NCBI RefSeq assembly: GCF_900290235.1
Contig: NZ_OLMK01000037.1
Span: 1 to 64,000, forward strand
Origin: Streptomyces sp. MA5143a
Lineage (GTDB): Bacteria; Actinomycetota; Actinomycetes; Streptomycetales; Streptomycetaceae
Reading direction: 5' to 3'
DNA length: 64,000 bases
A program made the position numbers and the translations under genes. Each line of letters begins with the position of its first letter. Within the stretch, counting starts at the first letter, position 1. The notes below the pieces were generated by a model. It ran no database searches. It worked only from the letters and a program-made list of their open reading frames with translations, and was not told the origin of the DNA. Positions 32,856 to 40,102 of this stretch are shown here, one piece after another.

Positions 32856-32869
32856 CGCTGACAGCGAAC
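32856..32869. promoter_or_regulatory. ClgR-type operator upstream of clpP1
   Basis: CGCTGACAGCGAAC matches the core of the actinobacterial ClgR site, CGC-N5-GCG followed by an A/T pair and C/G. ClgR activates clp and lon genes in Streptomyces and Corynebacterium. The site is 144 bases before the clpP1 start, a plausible activator position. Confidence 0.65.
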
Positions 32870-33012
32870 AGTTCCCTTTGCGGGATTCCCCGGCGGAGCC
32901 TCCGCGTTAGGGTCCATGAATACGGGGCCGGAGCACTCGGCGAAACCGCCGGAGGCCCCCGCAGGGAAACGTGAGACGGCCCGGCGCCGTCGTAAGACGA
33001 GCAGGTGGATAC

Positions 33013-33639
33013 GTGACGAATCTGATGCCCTCCGCCGCCGGCGAACCTTCCATCGGCGGTGGCCTCGGCGACCATGTCTACAACCGGCTGCTCAACGAGC
33101 GGATCATCTTCCTCGGCCAGCCGGTCGACGACGACATCGCGAACAAGATCACCGCACAGCTGCTGCTCCTTGCCGCCGACCCGGACAAGGACATTTACCT
33201 GTACATCAACAGCCCGGGCGGTTCGATCACGGCCGGCATGGCGATCTACGACACCATGCAGTACATCAAGAACGACGTGGTGACCATCGCCATGGGCCTC
33301 GCGGCCTCGATGGGTCAGTTCCTCCTCAGCGCGGGCACCCCCGGCAAGCGCTTCGCGCTGCCGAACGCCGAGATCCTGATCCACCAGCCCTCCGCCGGCC
33401 TCGCCGGCTCGGCCTCGGACATCAAGATCCACGCCGAGCGGCTGCTGCACACCAAGAAGCGCATGGCCGAGCTCACGTCGCAGCACACCGGCCAGTCGGT
33501 CGAGCAGATCACCCGCGACTCGGACCGCGACCGCTGGTTCGACGCCTTCGAGGCCAAGGAGTACGGCCTCATCGACGACGTCATCGCCACGGCCGCCGGT
33601 ATGCCGGGCGGCGGCGGCACCGGGGCCGGGCAGGCGTAA
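33013..33639 (+). CDS. clpP1: ATP-dependent Clp protease proteolytic subunit 1
   Basis: A 208-residue serine peptidase subunit of the tetradecameric Clp protease. Catalytic triad: S99 (GLAASMGQ), H124 (ILIHQPS) and D173 (RDSDRDRW). The handle helix and C-terminal GLIDDVI complete the fold. Actinobacteria encode ClpP1 and ClpP2 in tandem, and both contribute to one mixed complex fed by ClpX or ClpC. GTG 33013 (MTNLMPSAAG) has AGGTGG four bases upstream and is preferred over the upstream in-frame start at 32971. A ClgR-type operator is located at 32856. clpP2 follows after a 239-bp spacer. Confidence 0.96.
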   Translation: MTNLMPSAAGEPSIGGGLGDHVYNRLLNERIIFLGQPVDDDIANKITAQLLLLAADPDKDIYLYINSPGGSITAGMAIYDTMQYIKNDVVTIAMGLAASMGQFLLSAGTPGKRFALPNAEILIHQPSAGLAGSASDIKIHAERLLHTKKRMAELTSQHTGQSVEQITRDSDRDRWFDAFEAKEYGLIDDVIATAAGMPGGGGTGAGQA

Positions 33640-33878
33640 CGGCACCCGCCGCGCCGCGCGTCGCCGTACGCGAGCCCGGCCGCGTCCGGACGCCGCAGGA
33701 GCCCGTAGGAGGGCCCGCGGCGGAAGGACCGGCTCCGGGCACCGTACGGGGCGCCCCGCGGCCGTACGACGGCCGTCACGGACGTACGACGGCGCGCAGC
33801 CCGGCGGCAGCCGACCCGCACCCCCCGAAAGCCCCAGCCGACCGCCTCAGCCCCTCTCAGGCTCCCAGGAGACCCACA
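33640..33878. other. Spacer between clpP1 and clpP2 with a direct repeat
   Basis: No gene is seen here. CGTACGACGGC occurs twice (33763-33773 and 33783-33793), 20 bp apart, the first copy within a small palindrome GGCCGT-ACG-ACGGCC (33760-33774). No strong stem-loop is present, so clpP1 and clpP2 are probably co-transcribed. Confidence 0.5.
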
Positions 33879-34559
33879 GTGAACGACTTCCCCGGCCGCG
33901 GCCTCTACGACCGTGCGAGCTCCCAGTACACCGGCCCGACGGCCGAGTCCCGCTATGTGATCCCGCGCTTCGTCGAGCGCACCTCGCAGGGCATCCGCGA
34001 GTACGACCCGTACGCGAAGCTCTTCGAGGAGCGGGTGATCTTCCTCGGCGTCCAGATCGACGACGCCTCCGCCAACGACGTCATGGCGCAGCTGCTGTGC
34101 CTGGAGTCGATGGACCCCGACCGTGACATCTCGGTCTACATCAACAGCCCCGGCGGCTCGTTCACGGCGCTCACCGCGATCTACGACACGATGCAGTTCG
34201 TGAAGCCGGACATCCAGACGGTCTGCATGGGCCAGGCGGCCTCCGCCGCGGCGATCCTGCTGGCCGCCGGTACGCCCGGCAAGCGCATGGCGCTGCCGAA
34301 CGCGCGCGTGCTGATCCACCAGCCGTACAGCGAGACGGGCCGCGGTCAGGTCTCCGACCTGGAGATCGCGGCCAACGAGATCCTCCGGATGCGTGCGCAG
34401 CTGGAGGAGATGCTGGCCAAGCACTCCACCACGCCGATCGAGAAGATCCGCGAGGACATCGAGCGCGACAAGATCCTCACGGCCGAGGACGCGCTCTCGT
34501 ACGGCCTGATCGACCAGATCATCTCCACGCGGAAGATGAACAACAACAGCGTCCGCTGA
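33879..34559 (+). CDS. clpP2: ATP-dependent Clp protease proteolytic subunit 2
   Basis: A 226-residue ClpP paralogue with triad S122 (GQAASAAAILLA), H147 (RVLIHQPY) and D197 (REDIERDKI). The N-terminal extension (MNDFPGRGLYDRASSQYTG) is typical of ClpP2 in Streptomyces. It forms the mixed ClpP1P2 barrel that degrades unfolded and tagged proteins. GTG 33879 has AGGAG eight bases upstream. The reading frame stays open far upstream (to 32916) through the clpP1 region, but that part overlaps clpP1 in another frame and is not coding. clpX follows after a structured 203-bp spacer. Confidence 0.96.
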   Translation: MNDFPGRGLYDRASSQYTGPTAESRYVIPRFVERTSQGIREYDPYAKLFEERVIFLGVQIDDASANDVMAQLLCLESMDPDRDISVYINSPGGSFTALTAIYDTMQFVKPDIQTVCMGQAASAAAILLAAGTPGKRMALPNARVLIHQPYSETGRGQVSDLEIAANEILRMRAQLEEMLAKHSTTPIEKIREDIERDKILTAEDALSYGLIDQIISTRKMNNNSVR

Positions 34560-34585
34560 CGGCGGAAAGCCTGTATTGTTCGCCG

Positions 34586-34658
34586 CCCCTTGGCATGGTT
34601 GGCACCGTTTGACCCAGTGCACGACAAGGTGCACGTCAAAGCGAACCGTGCCAAGGGG
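34586..34658 (+). promoter_or_regulatory. Nested inverted repeat in the clpP2-clpX spacer
   Basis: Outer arms CCCCTTGGCA (34586-34595) and TGCCAAGGGG (34649-34658) enclose an inner stem TTTGAC-cca-GTGCAC around a GACAAG loop closed by GTGCACGTCAAA (34608-34640). It is followed by two copies of GGGGGGCCCG. It may be an attenuator, processing site or operator controlling clpX relative to clpP2. Confidence 0.55.
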
Positions 34659-34762
34659 GGCCCGAACGGGGGGCCCGGCAAGGTACCGTCGACATAAGGC
34701 AGCACCAGGAGCCGCTGGATTCCAATCGTCCAGGCGTCTCCCAGGCGAAGGGGAAGCACACC

Positions 34763-36049
34763 GTGGCACGCATCGGTGACGGCGGCGATCTGCTCAAGTG
34801 CTCGTTCTGCGGCAAGAGCCAGAAGCAGGTCAAGAAGCTCATCGCAGGGCCCGGTGTGTACATCTGCGACGAGTGCATCGACCTCTGCAACGAGATCATC
34901 GAGGAAGAACTCGCGGAGACCAGTGAGGTCCGCTGGGAGGAACTCCCGAAGCCCCGCGAGATCTACGAGTTCCTCGAGGGGTACGTGGTCGGTCAGGAGG
35001 CCGCCAAGAAGGCCCTGTCGGTCGCGGTGTACAACCACTACAAGCGCGTCCAGGCCGGGGAGAACGGCGGCGGCCAAGGCCGCGACGACGCGATCGAGTT
35101 GGCGAAGTCCAACATCCTGCTGCTCGGCCCCACCGGCTCCGGCAAGACCCTGCTCGCCCAGACGCTGGCCCGCATGCTGAACGTCCCGTTCGCCATCGCG
35201 GACGCGACGGCGCTGACAGAGGCCGGCTATGTGGGCGAGGACGTCGAGAACATCCTCCTGAAGCTCATCCAGGCGGCCGACTACGACGTCAAGAAGGCCG
35301 AGACCGGGATCATCTACATCGATGAGATCGACAAGGTCGCGCGGAAGAGTGAAAACCCGTCGATCACACGGGACGTGAGCGGCGAGGGTGTGCAGCAGGC
35401 CCTGCTCAAGATCCTCGAAGGCACCACGGCCTCGGTCCCGCCCCAGGGCGGCCGCAAGCACCCGCACCAGGAGTTCATCCAGATCGACACGACGAACGTC
35501 CTGTTCATCGTGGGCGGTGCGTTCGCCGGCCTGGAGAAGATCATCGAGTCGCGGGCGGGTGCCAAGGGCATCGGCTTCGGCGCGACGATCCGCTCGAAGC
35601 GGGAGCTGGAGTCCAAGGACCAGTTCGAGGACGTCATGCCCGAGGACCTGGTCAAGTTCGGCATGATCCCCGAGTTCATCGGCCGCCTCCCGGTCATCAC
35701 CTCGGTCCACAACCTGGACCGGGAAGCCCTCCTCCAGATCCTGGTGGAGCCTCGCAACGCCCTGGTGAAGCAGTACCAGCGCCTCTTCGAACTCGACGGC
35801 GTGGAGCTGGACTTCGAGCGCGAGGCCCTGGAGGCCATCGCCGACCAGGCCATCCTCCGCCAGACCGGCGCGCGCGGTCTGCGCGCCATCATGGAGGAGG
35901 TCCTGATGTCGGTCATGTACGAGGTCCCGTCCCGCAAGGACGTGGCCCGCGTGGTCATCACCGCGGACGTGGTCCACTCCAACGTCAACCCGACCCTCAT
36001 CCCGAGGGACGCGCGGGGCCGCGGATCGGGCGAGCAGAAGACGGCGTAA
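34763..36049 (+). CDS. clpX: ClpX, AAA+ unfoldase of the Clp protease
   Basis: A 428-residue AAA+ ATPase that recognises substrates, unfolds them and feeds them to ClpP1P2. The N-terminal zinc-binding domain has C13-x2-C16 and C35-x2-C38. Walker A is GPTGSGKT (122-129), Walker B IIYIDEID, and the ClpP-docking IGF loop (KGIGFGA) is intact. GTG 34763 is preceded by GAAGGGGAAG. Length is standard. It is the third gene of the clp cluster, separated from clpP2 by a hairpin-containing spacer and ending at a good terminator. Expression probably comes from the clpP1 promoter region plus possible internal signals in the spacer. Confidence 0.97.
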   Translation: MARIGDGGDLLKCSFCGKSQKQVKKLIAGPGVYICDECIDLCNEIIEEELAETSEVRWEELPKPREIYEFLEGYVVGQEAAKKALSVAVYNHYKRVQAGENGGGQGRDDAIELAKSNILLLGPTGSGKTLLAQTLARMLNVPFAIADATALTEAGYVGEDVENILLKLIQAADYDVKKAETGIIYIDEIDKVARKSENPSITRDVSGEGVQQALLKILEGTTASVPPQGGRKHPHQEFIQIDTTNVLFIVGGAFAGLEKIIESRAGAKGIGFGATIRSKRELESKDQFEDVMPEDLVKFGMIPEFIGRLPVITSVHNLDREALLQILVEPRNALVKQYQRLFELDGVELDFEREALEAIADQAILRQTGARGLRAIMEEVLMSVMYEVPSRKDVARVVITADVVHSNVNPTLIPRDARGRGSGEQKTA

Positions 36050-36069
36050 CCGCCGAGCACGTGCGACAA

Positions 36070-36102
36070 GAGGGCACCCGAGGCATCGCCTTGGGTGCCC
36101 TC
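36070..36102 (+). terminator. Terminator of clpX
   Basis: GAGGGCACCC (36070-36079) pairs with GGGTGCCCTC (36093-36102); the inner bases can extend the stem. It lies 20 bp after the clpX stop. Confidence 0.8.
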
Positions 36103-36151
36103 TAGCGTTGCTCTCCCAGCCCTGAACCCGCCGATCGTTGACAGCAAGATC

Positions 36152-36184
36152 GAGGGCGCCCGGTGTGCTTCGCCGAGCGCCCTC
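36152..36184 (-). terminator. Terminator of the proline/glutamine-rich membrane protein gene
   Basis: GAGGGCGC (36152-36159) with GCGCCCTC (36177-36184), located 22 bp after the stop codon of the minus-strand gene and facing the clpX terminator. Confidence 0.65.
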
Positions 36185-36206
36185 AACCTGTGTGCGGCCT
36201 ACGAGG

Positions 36207-37154
36207 TCAGGCCTTGACGCGCACCTCGTCGCGGAGCTTCGCGGTGGTGTCCGCGGCGGTGGACTGGTCCGTCGCCTTCTCGGCCATGATGCTGGCGAGG
36301 TCCATCGGCATCACGATGCCGACCGTGCTGTAGTCGCCCCACACACAGAACGACAGGTTCATCTCGCTCGGTCCGCCGCTCGTGTTGCCGTCGGTGGGCT
36401 CCATCTTGGCGTCCTGGCACTTGAGGACGGCGCCCTCGGCGGAGTCGTACGACTTGGGGTCACCGACCATGGTGACCTTCACGTCGTCGTCGTCCTTCCC
36501 GGACTCGGACTGCATGTGGTCCAGCATGGCGTCGACGACCGCCTCGGGGTCCTCGATCTCCCCGTACACGCCGGTGAAGTGCAGCTGCTTCTGCGCCATC
36601 GGGTTGTTCTCGTTGCCGGCCACGTACGAGGCGCTGACGTCCTTGGGGTTCTTCACACCCCACTTCTCGGCGTCCTTGACGTCGCTGTCGGACAGCGCGC
36701 CGCCGCCGCTGTCCTTCTTCTTGTACTCACTGAGCACCGTCGCCGGCGTCGTCAGCTTGTGCGGGCCGTCGTCCGCGATGTCCGCGCTGGCGCCTCCGCC
36801 GAAGACGAAGTACGCGCCGACCGCGACCGCCGCGACCACGGCGACCGCGCCCAGGATGATGCCGACCTTCTTGCCGCCACCGCCGGGGGCCACCGGGGGC
36901 TGGGGCACGGTCGGATAGCCGGGCTGGCCGCCGTACGGGGCCTGCGGCTGGCCGTAGGGCGGGGTCTGGGGCGGGACACCCTGGTGGGCCTGCGGGTACC
37001 CGTAGCCCGGCTGCTGCGGGGGCGCCTGCTGCGGGTAGCCGTAGCCGGGCTGGGGGGCGGCCTGCGGCTGCTGCTGGCCGTAGGGGCCCGGCTGGCCGTA
37101 CGGTCCGGGCTGCTGGGGCTGCCCGCCGTACGGGCCCGGCTGGTTGTGACTCAT
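36207..37154 (-). CDS. Membrane-anchored protein with a Pro/Gln/Gly/Tyr-rich N-terminus
   Basis: A 315-residue protein. Residues 1-93 are a low-complexity cytoplasmic region of repeated GPYGQPGPYG- and PGYGYPQ-type units, followed by a single helix (KVGIILGAVAVVAAVAVGAYFVFGGG) and an extracellular domain of about 195 residues with two cysteines (LKCQDAK, LSFCVWGDY) that could form a disulfide. This layout is common among Streptomyces hypothetical proteins of the clpX-valS interval; function unknown. GGAGGGGAAC lies eight bases before ATG 37154. The gene is monocistronic, convergent with clpX and divergent from valS. The tandem-rich N-terminal code is prone to length variation. Confidence 0.82.
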   Translation of the reverse strand: MSHNQPGPYGGQPQQPGPYGQPGPYGQQQPQAAPQPGYGYPQQAPPQQPGYGYPQAHQGVPPQTPPYGQPQAPYGGQPGYPTVPQPPVAPGGGGKKVGIILGAVAVVAAVAVGAYFVFGGGASADIADDGPHKLTTPATVLSEYKKKDSGGGALSDSDVKDAEKWGVKNPKDVSASYVAGNENNPMAQKQLHFTGVYGEIEDPEAVVDAMLDHMQSESGKDDDDVKVTMVGDPKSYDSAEGAVLKCQDAKMEPTDGNTSGGPSEMNLSFCVWGDYSTVGIVMPMDLASIMAEKATDQSTAADTTAKLRDEVRVKA

Positions 37155-37279
37155 GTTCTGGGTTCCCCTCCAGATGCTTATGTGTTCCTGACATCCTGGC
37201 GCAAACACGATGGGTCCCACGCACCGGGGGTCACACCGTTACGGAAGAATCCGGTTTCGGGACGACCCCGTGACACCCC

Positions 37280-37294
37280 TAAACTGACCGGGTG
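37280..37294 (+). promoter_or_regulatory. -10 element and probable leaderless start of valS
   Basis: TAAACT (37280-37285) ends six bases before the GTG start codon at 37292. With normal spacing the transcript would begin at the start codon, and no Shine-Dalgarno is present. The -35 region is weak. Confidence 0.5.
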
Positions 37295-39916
37295 ACCGAG
37301 AACGCTCAGCAGCAGCCTCCAGCGCCCGCCACCGATCTGCCGACCCAGTACGCGCCGGCCGATGTAGAGGGGACGCTGTACGAGCGCTGGGTAGAGAAGG
37401 GTTACTTCGCGGCCGACGCCAAGAGCGACAAGCCCGCGTACACCATCGTCATCCCCCCGCCGAACGTCACCGGCAGCCTGCACCTCGGGCACGCCTTCCA
37501 GCACACCCTCATGGACGCCCTGACGCGCCGTAAGCGCATGCAGGGGTACGAGTCCCTCTGGCTCCCCGGCATGGACCACGCCGGTATCGCCACGCAGAAC
37601 AAGGTCGAGCAGCAGCTCGCCGAAGAGGGCAAGTCCCGCCACGACCTGGGCCGCGAGGAGTTCGTCGAGCGGGTCTGGCAGTGGAAGGAGGAGTACGGCG
37701 GTAAGATCCTCGGCCAGATGCGTCGGCTCGGGGACGGGGTCGACTGGGACCGTGAGCGCTTCACGATGGACGAGGGCCTGTCCAAGGCCGTCCAGACCAT
37801 CTTCAAGCGGCTCTACGACGACGAGCTGATCTACCGCGCCGAGCGCATCATCAACTGGTGCCCGCGCTGTCTGACGGCCATCTCCGACATCGAGGTCGAG
37901 CACCAGGAGGACGCCGGCGAGCTGGTCTCCATCCGCTACGGCGAGGGCGAGGACAGCCTCGTCGTCGCCACCACGCGCGCGGAGACGATGCTCGGTGACA
38001 CCGCCGTCGCCGTCCACCCGGACGACGAGCGCTACCAGCACCTCATCGGCAAGCTGATCAAGCTGCCGCTGACCGACCGCTCCATCCCCGTCGTCGCCGA
38101 CACCCACGTCGACCCGGAGTTCGGCACCGGCGCCGTCAAGGTCACCCCGGCCCACGACCCGAACGACTTCGCGATCGGCCAGCGCCACGACCTGCCCTCC
38201 ATGACGATCATGGACGAGCACGGCGTCATCACCGTCCACGGCCCGTTCCTCGGCCAGGACCGCTTCGAGGCCCGCTCCGCCGTCGTCGGCGCGCTGCGCT
38301 CGCAGGGCCGGATCGTCGCCGAGAAGCGCCCCTACGTCCACTCCGTCGGCCACTGCTCCCGCTGCAAGACGACCGTCGAGCCGCGGCTGTCGATGCAGTG
38401 GTGGGTCAAGGTCGCCCCCCTGGCCAAGGCCGCCGGCGACGCGGTCCGCGACGGCCGGGTCAAGATCCACCCCGAGGACATGTCGAAGCGCTACTTCGAC
38501 TGGGTGGACAACATGTTCGACTGGTGCATCTCCCGCCAGCTCTGGTGGGGCCACCGCATCCCGGTCTGGTACGGCCCGAACGGCGAGACGGTCTGCGTCG
38601 GCCCCGACGAGGAGCCGCCCACCGGCGAGGGCTGGACCCAGGACACCGACGTCCTCGACACGTGGTTCTCCTCCGGCCTGTGGCCGTTCTCCACGCTCGG
38701 CTGGCCAGAACAGACCGAGGACCTGCGGAAGTTCTACTCCACCGACGTCCTGCTCACCGGCCACGACATCATCTTCTTCTGGGTCGCCCGGATGATGATG
38801 TTCGGCCTCTACGCGATGGACGGCGAGGTCCCCTTCAAGACCATCGCCCTGACCGGTCTGGTCCGCGACGAGCGCGGCAAGAAGATGTCGAAGTCCTTCG
38901 GCAACGTCGTCGACCCGCTCGACTGGATGGACAAGTACGGCTCCGACGCGCTCCGCTTCACCCTGGCGCGCGGCGCCAACCCGGGCACCGACGTCCCGAT
39001 CGGCGAGGACTGGGTCCAGGCGTCCCGCAACTTCGCCAACAAGATCTGGAACGCCACGCGCTTCGCGCTGATGAACGGCGCGACGGTCGAGGGCCCGCTG
39101 CCGGACGCGTCGAAGCTGTCGGCGACCGACCGCTGGATTCTCGCCCGTCTGAACGAGACGGTCGAGCAGGTCGACGCGTACTACGAGGACTTCCAGTTCG
39201 CCAAGCTCAGCGACGCCCTGTTCCACTTCGCGTGGGACGAGGTCTTCGACTGGTACGTGGAGCTGTCCAAGACCACGTTCCAGGCGGGCGGCGAGCCGGC
39301 CGAGGTCAGCAAGCGGGTCCTGGGTGAGGTCCTCGACGTCACCCTGCGCCTGCTCCACCCGGTCGTCCCGTTCGTCACGGACACCCTGTGGACGACGCTG
39401 ACCGGCGGTGAGTCCCTGGTCATCGCCGACTGGCCCCACGACAGTGGCTTCCGTGACGACGCCGCCGAGCGCGAGATCGAGCTCGTCCAGCAGGTCGTCA
39501 CCGAGGTCCGCCGCTTCCGCGCCGACCAGGGTCTCCAGCCCGGCCAGCGCGTCCCGGCCCGCCTCACCCTCGACGGCACGGCGCTCGCCCCGCACGAGGC
39601 GGCGATCCGCCAGCTGCTCCGCCTCCAGCCCGAGGGCGAGGGCTTCTCGGCGACGGCGACCCTGCCGGTGGCCGGGGCCGAGGTCGCGCTGGACCTCTCC
39701 GGTGTGATCGATGTCGCCGCCGAGCGCAAGCGGCTCGCGAAGGACCTCGCCGCCGCCGAGAAGGAGAAGGCCCAGGCCACGGCCAAGCTGGGCAACGAGG
39801 CGTTCCTCGCGAAGGCCCCGGACCAGGTGGTCGACAAGATCCGCGGCCGACTCGCCAAGGCCGAGGAAGACATCGCCCGCATCACCGCCCAGCTGGACCG
39901 CCTCCCGCAGGCGTAA
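37292..39916 (+). CDS. valS: Valyl-tRNA synthetase
   Basis: An 874-residue class I aminoacyl-tRNA synthetase that charges tRNA-Val and edits mischarged threonine. HIGH-type motif H64-LG-H67 (PPNVTGSLHLGHAF), a CP1 editing domain (residues about 200-340), KMSKS at 531-535 (GKKMSKSFGNV), the anticodon-binding domain, and a C-terminal coiled-coil arm (ERKRLAKDLAAAEKEKAQA) are all present. Length is standard. GTG 37292 lacks a Shine-Dalgarno and sits at the expected start of a leaderless transcript. A strong terminator follows at 39933, and then folC has its own promoter. Confidence 0.97.
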   Translation: MTENAQQQPPAPATDLPTQYAPADVEGTLYERWVEKGYFAADAKSDKPAYTIVIPPPNVTGSLHLGHAFQHTLMDALTRRKRMQGYESLWLPGMDHAGIATQNKVEQQLAEEGKSRHDLGREEFVERVWQWKEEYGGKILGQMRRLGDGVDWDRERFTMDEGLSKAVQTIFKRLYDDELIYRAERIINWCPRCLTAISDIEVEHQEDAGELVSIRYGEGEDSLVVATTRAETMLGDTAVAVHPDDERYQHLIGKLIKLPLTDRSIPVVADTHVDPEFGTGAVKVTPAHDPNDFAIGQRHDLPSMTIMDEHGVITVHGPFLGQDRFEARSAVVGALRSQGRIVAEKRPYVHSVGHCSRCKTTVEPRLSMQWWVKVAPLAKAAGDAVRDGRVKIHPEDMSKRYFDWVDNMFDWCISRQLWWGHRIPVWYGPNGETVCVGPDEEPPTGEGWTQDTDVLDTWFSSGLWPFSTLGWPEQTEDLRKFYSTDVLLTGHDIIFFWVARMMMFGLYAMDGEVPFKTIALTGLVRDERGKKMSKSFGNVVDPLDWMDKYGSDALRFTLARGANPGTDVPIGEDWVQASRNFANKIWNATRFALMNGATVEGPLPDASKLSATDRWILARLNETVEQVDAYYEDFQFAKLSDALFHFAWDEVFDWYVELSKTTFQAGGEPAEVSKRVLGEVLDVTLRLLHPVVPFVTDTLWTTLTGGESLVIADWPHDSGFRDDAAEREIELVQQVVTEVRRFRADQGLQPGQRVPARLTLDGTALAPHEAAIRQLLRLQPEGEGFSATATLPVAGAEVALDLSGVIDVAAERKRLAKDLAAAEKEKAQATAKLGNEAFLAKAPDQVVDKIRGRLAKAEEDIARITAQLDRLPQA

Positions 39917-39932
39917 CCACTCGAAGGCCCAT

Positions 39933-39966
39933 GAAGGCCCCGGTGCTTCCAGGCGCCGGGGCCTTC
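39933..39966 (+). terminator. Terminator of valS
   Basis: GAAGGCCCCGG (39933-39943) pairs with CCGGGGCCTTC (39956-39966), 12-base loop. Confidence 0.85.
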
Positions 39967-39996
39967 TGCTGCCCCGGCGGGGAAGGGCGCAGCCCT

Positions 39997-40027
39997 TTCA
40001 GGGGTGCGGGGAACTGCGCGACCGGCC
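39997..40027. repeat. Solo arm of the inverted-repeat family (copy 3, truncated)
   Basis: TTCAGGGGTGCGGGGAACTG opens this copy. It differs from the arms of the complete elements by one base and has no partner nearby. A small hairpin, AAGGGC-GCA-GCCCTT, precedes it, recalling the inner hairpin of copy 1. Confidence 0.85.
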
Positions 40028-40086
40028 GTCCACGACCCGCGGCCGCCCAGCGGCGGGTACCCCCGAGCTCATAGGCGCCCGGTCCG

Positions 40087-40102
40087 TAGACTGGGCCCCG
40101 TG
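40087..40102 (+). promoter_or_regulatory. -10 element and probable leaderless start of folC
   Basis: TAGACT (40087-40092) lies seven bases before the GTG at 40100. No Shine-Dalgarno is present. Confidence 0.5.

Noticed and set aside
32916..34559. A single 547-codon frame that would fuse the clpP1 region to clpP2
   Set aside because: The first 320 codons overlap clpP1 in another frame and the spacer. ClpP2 has a good GTG start with AGGAG at 33879, and its length then matches the family.
36138..37295. A 385-codon plus-strand frame opposite the proline/glutamine-rich membrane protein
   Set aside because: Antisense shadow. The minus-strand gene has GGAGGGGAAC and a membrane helix.
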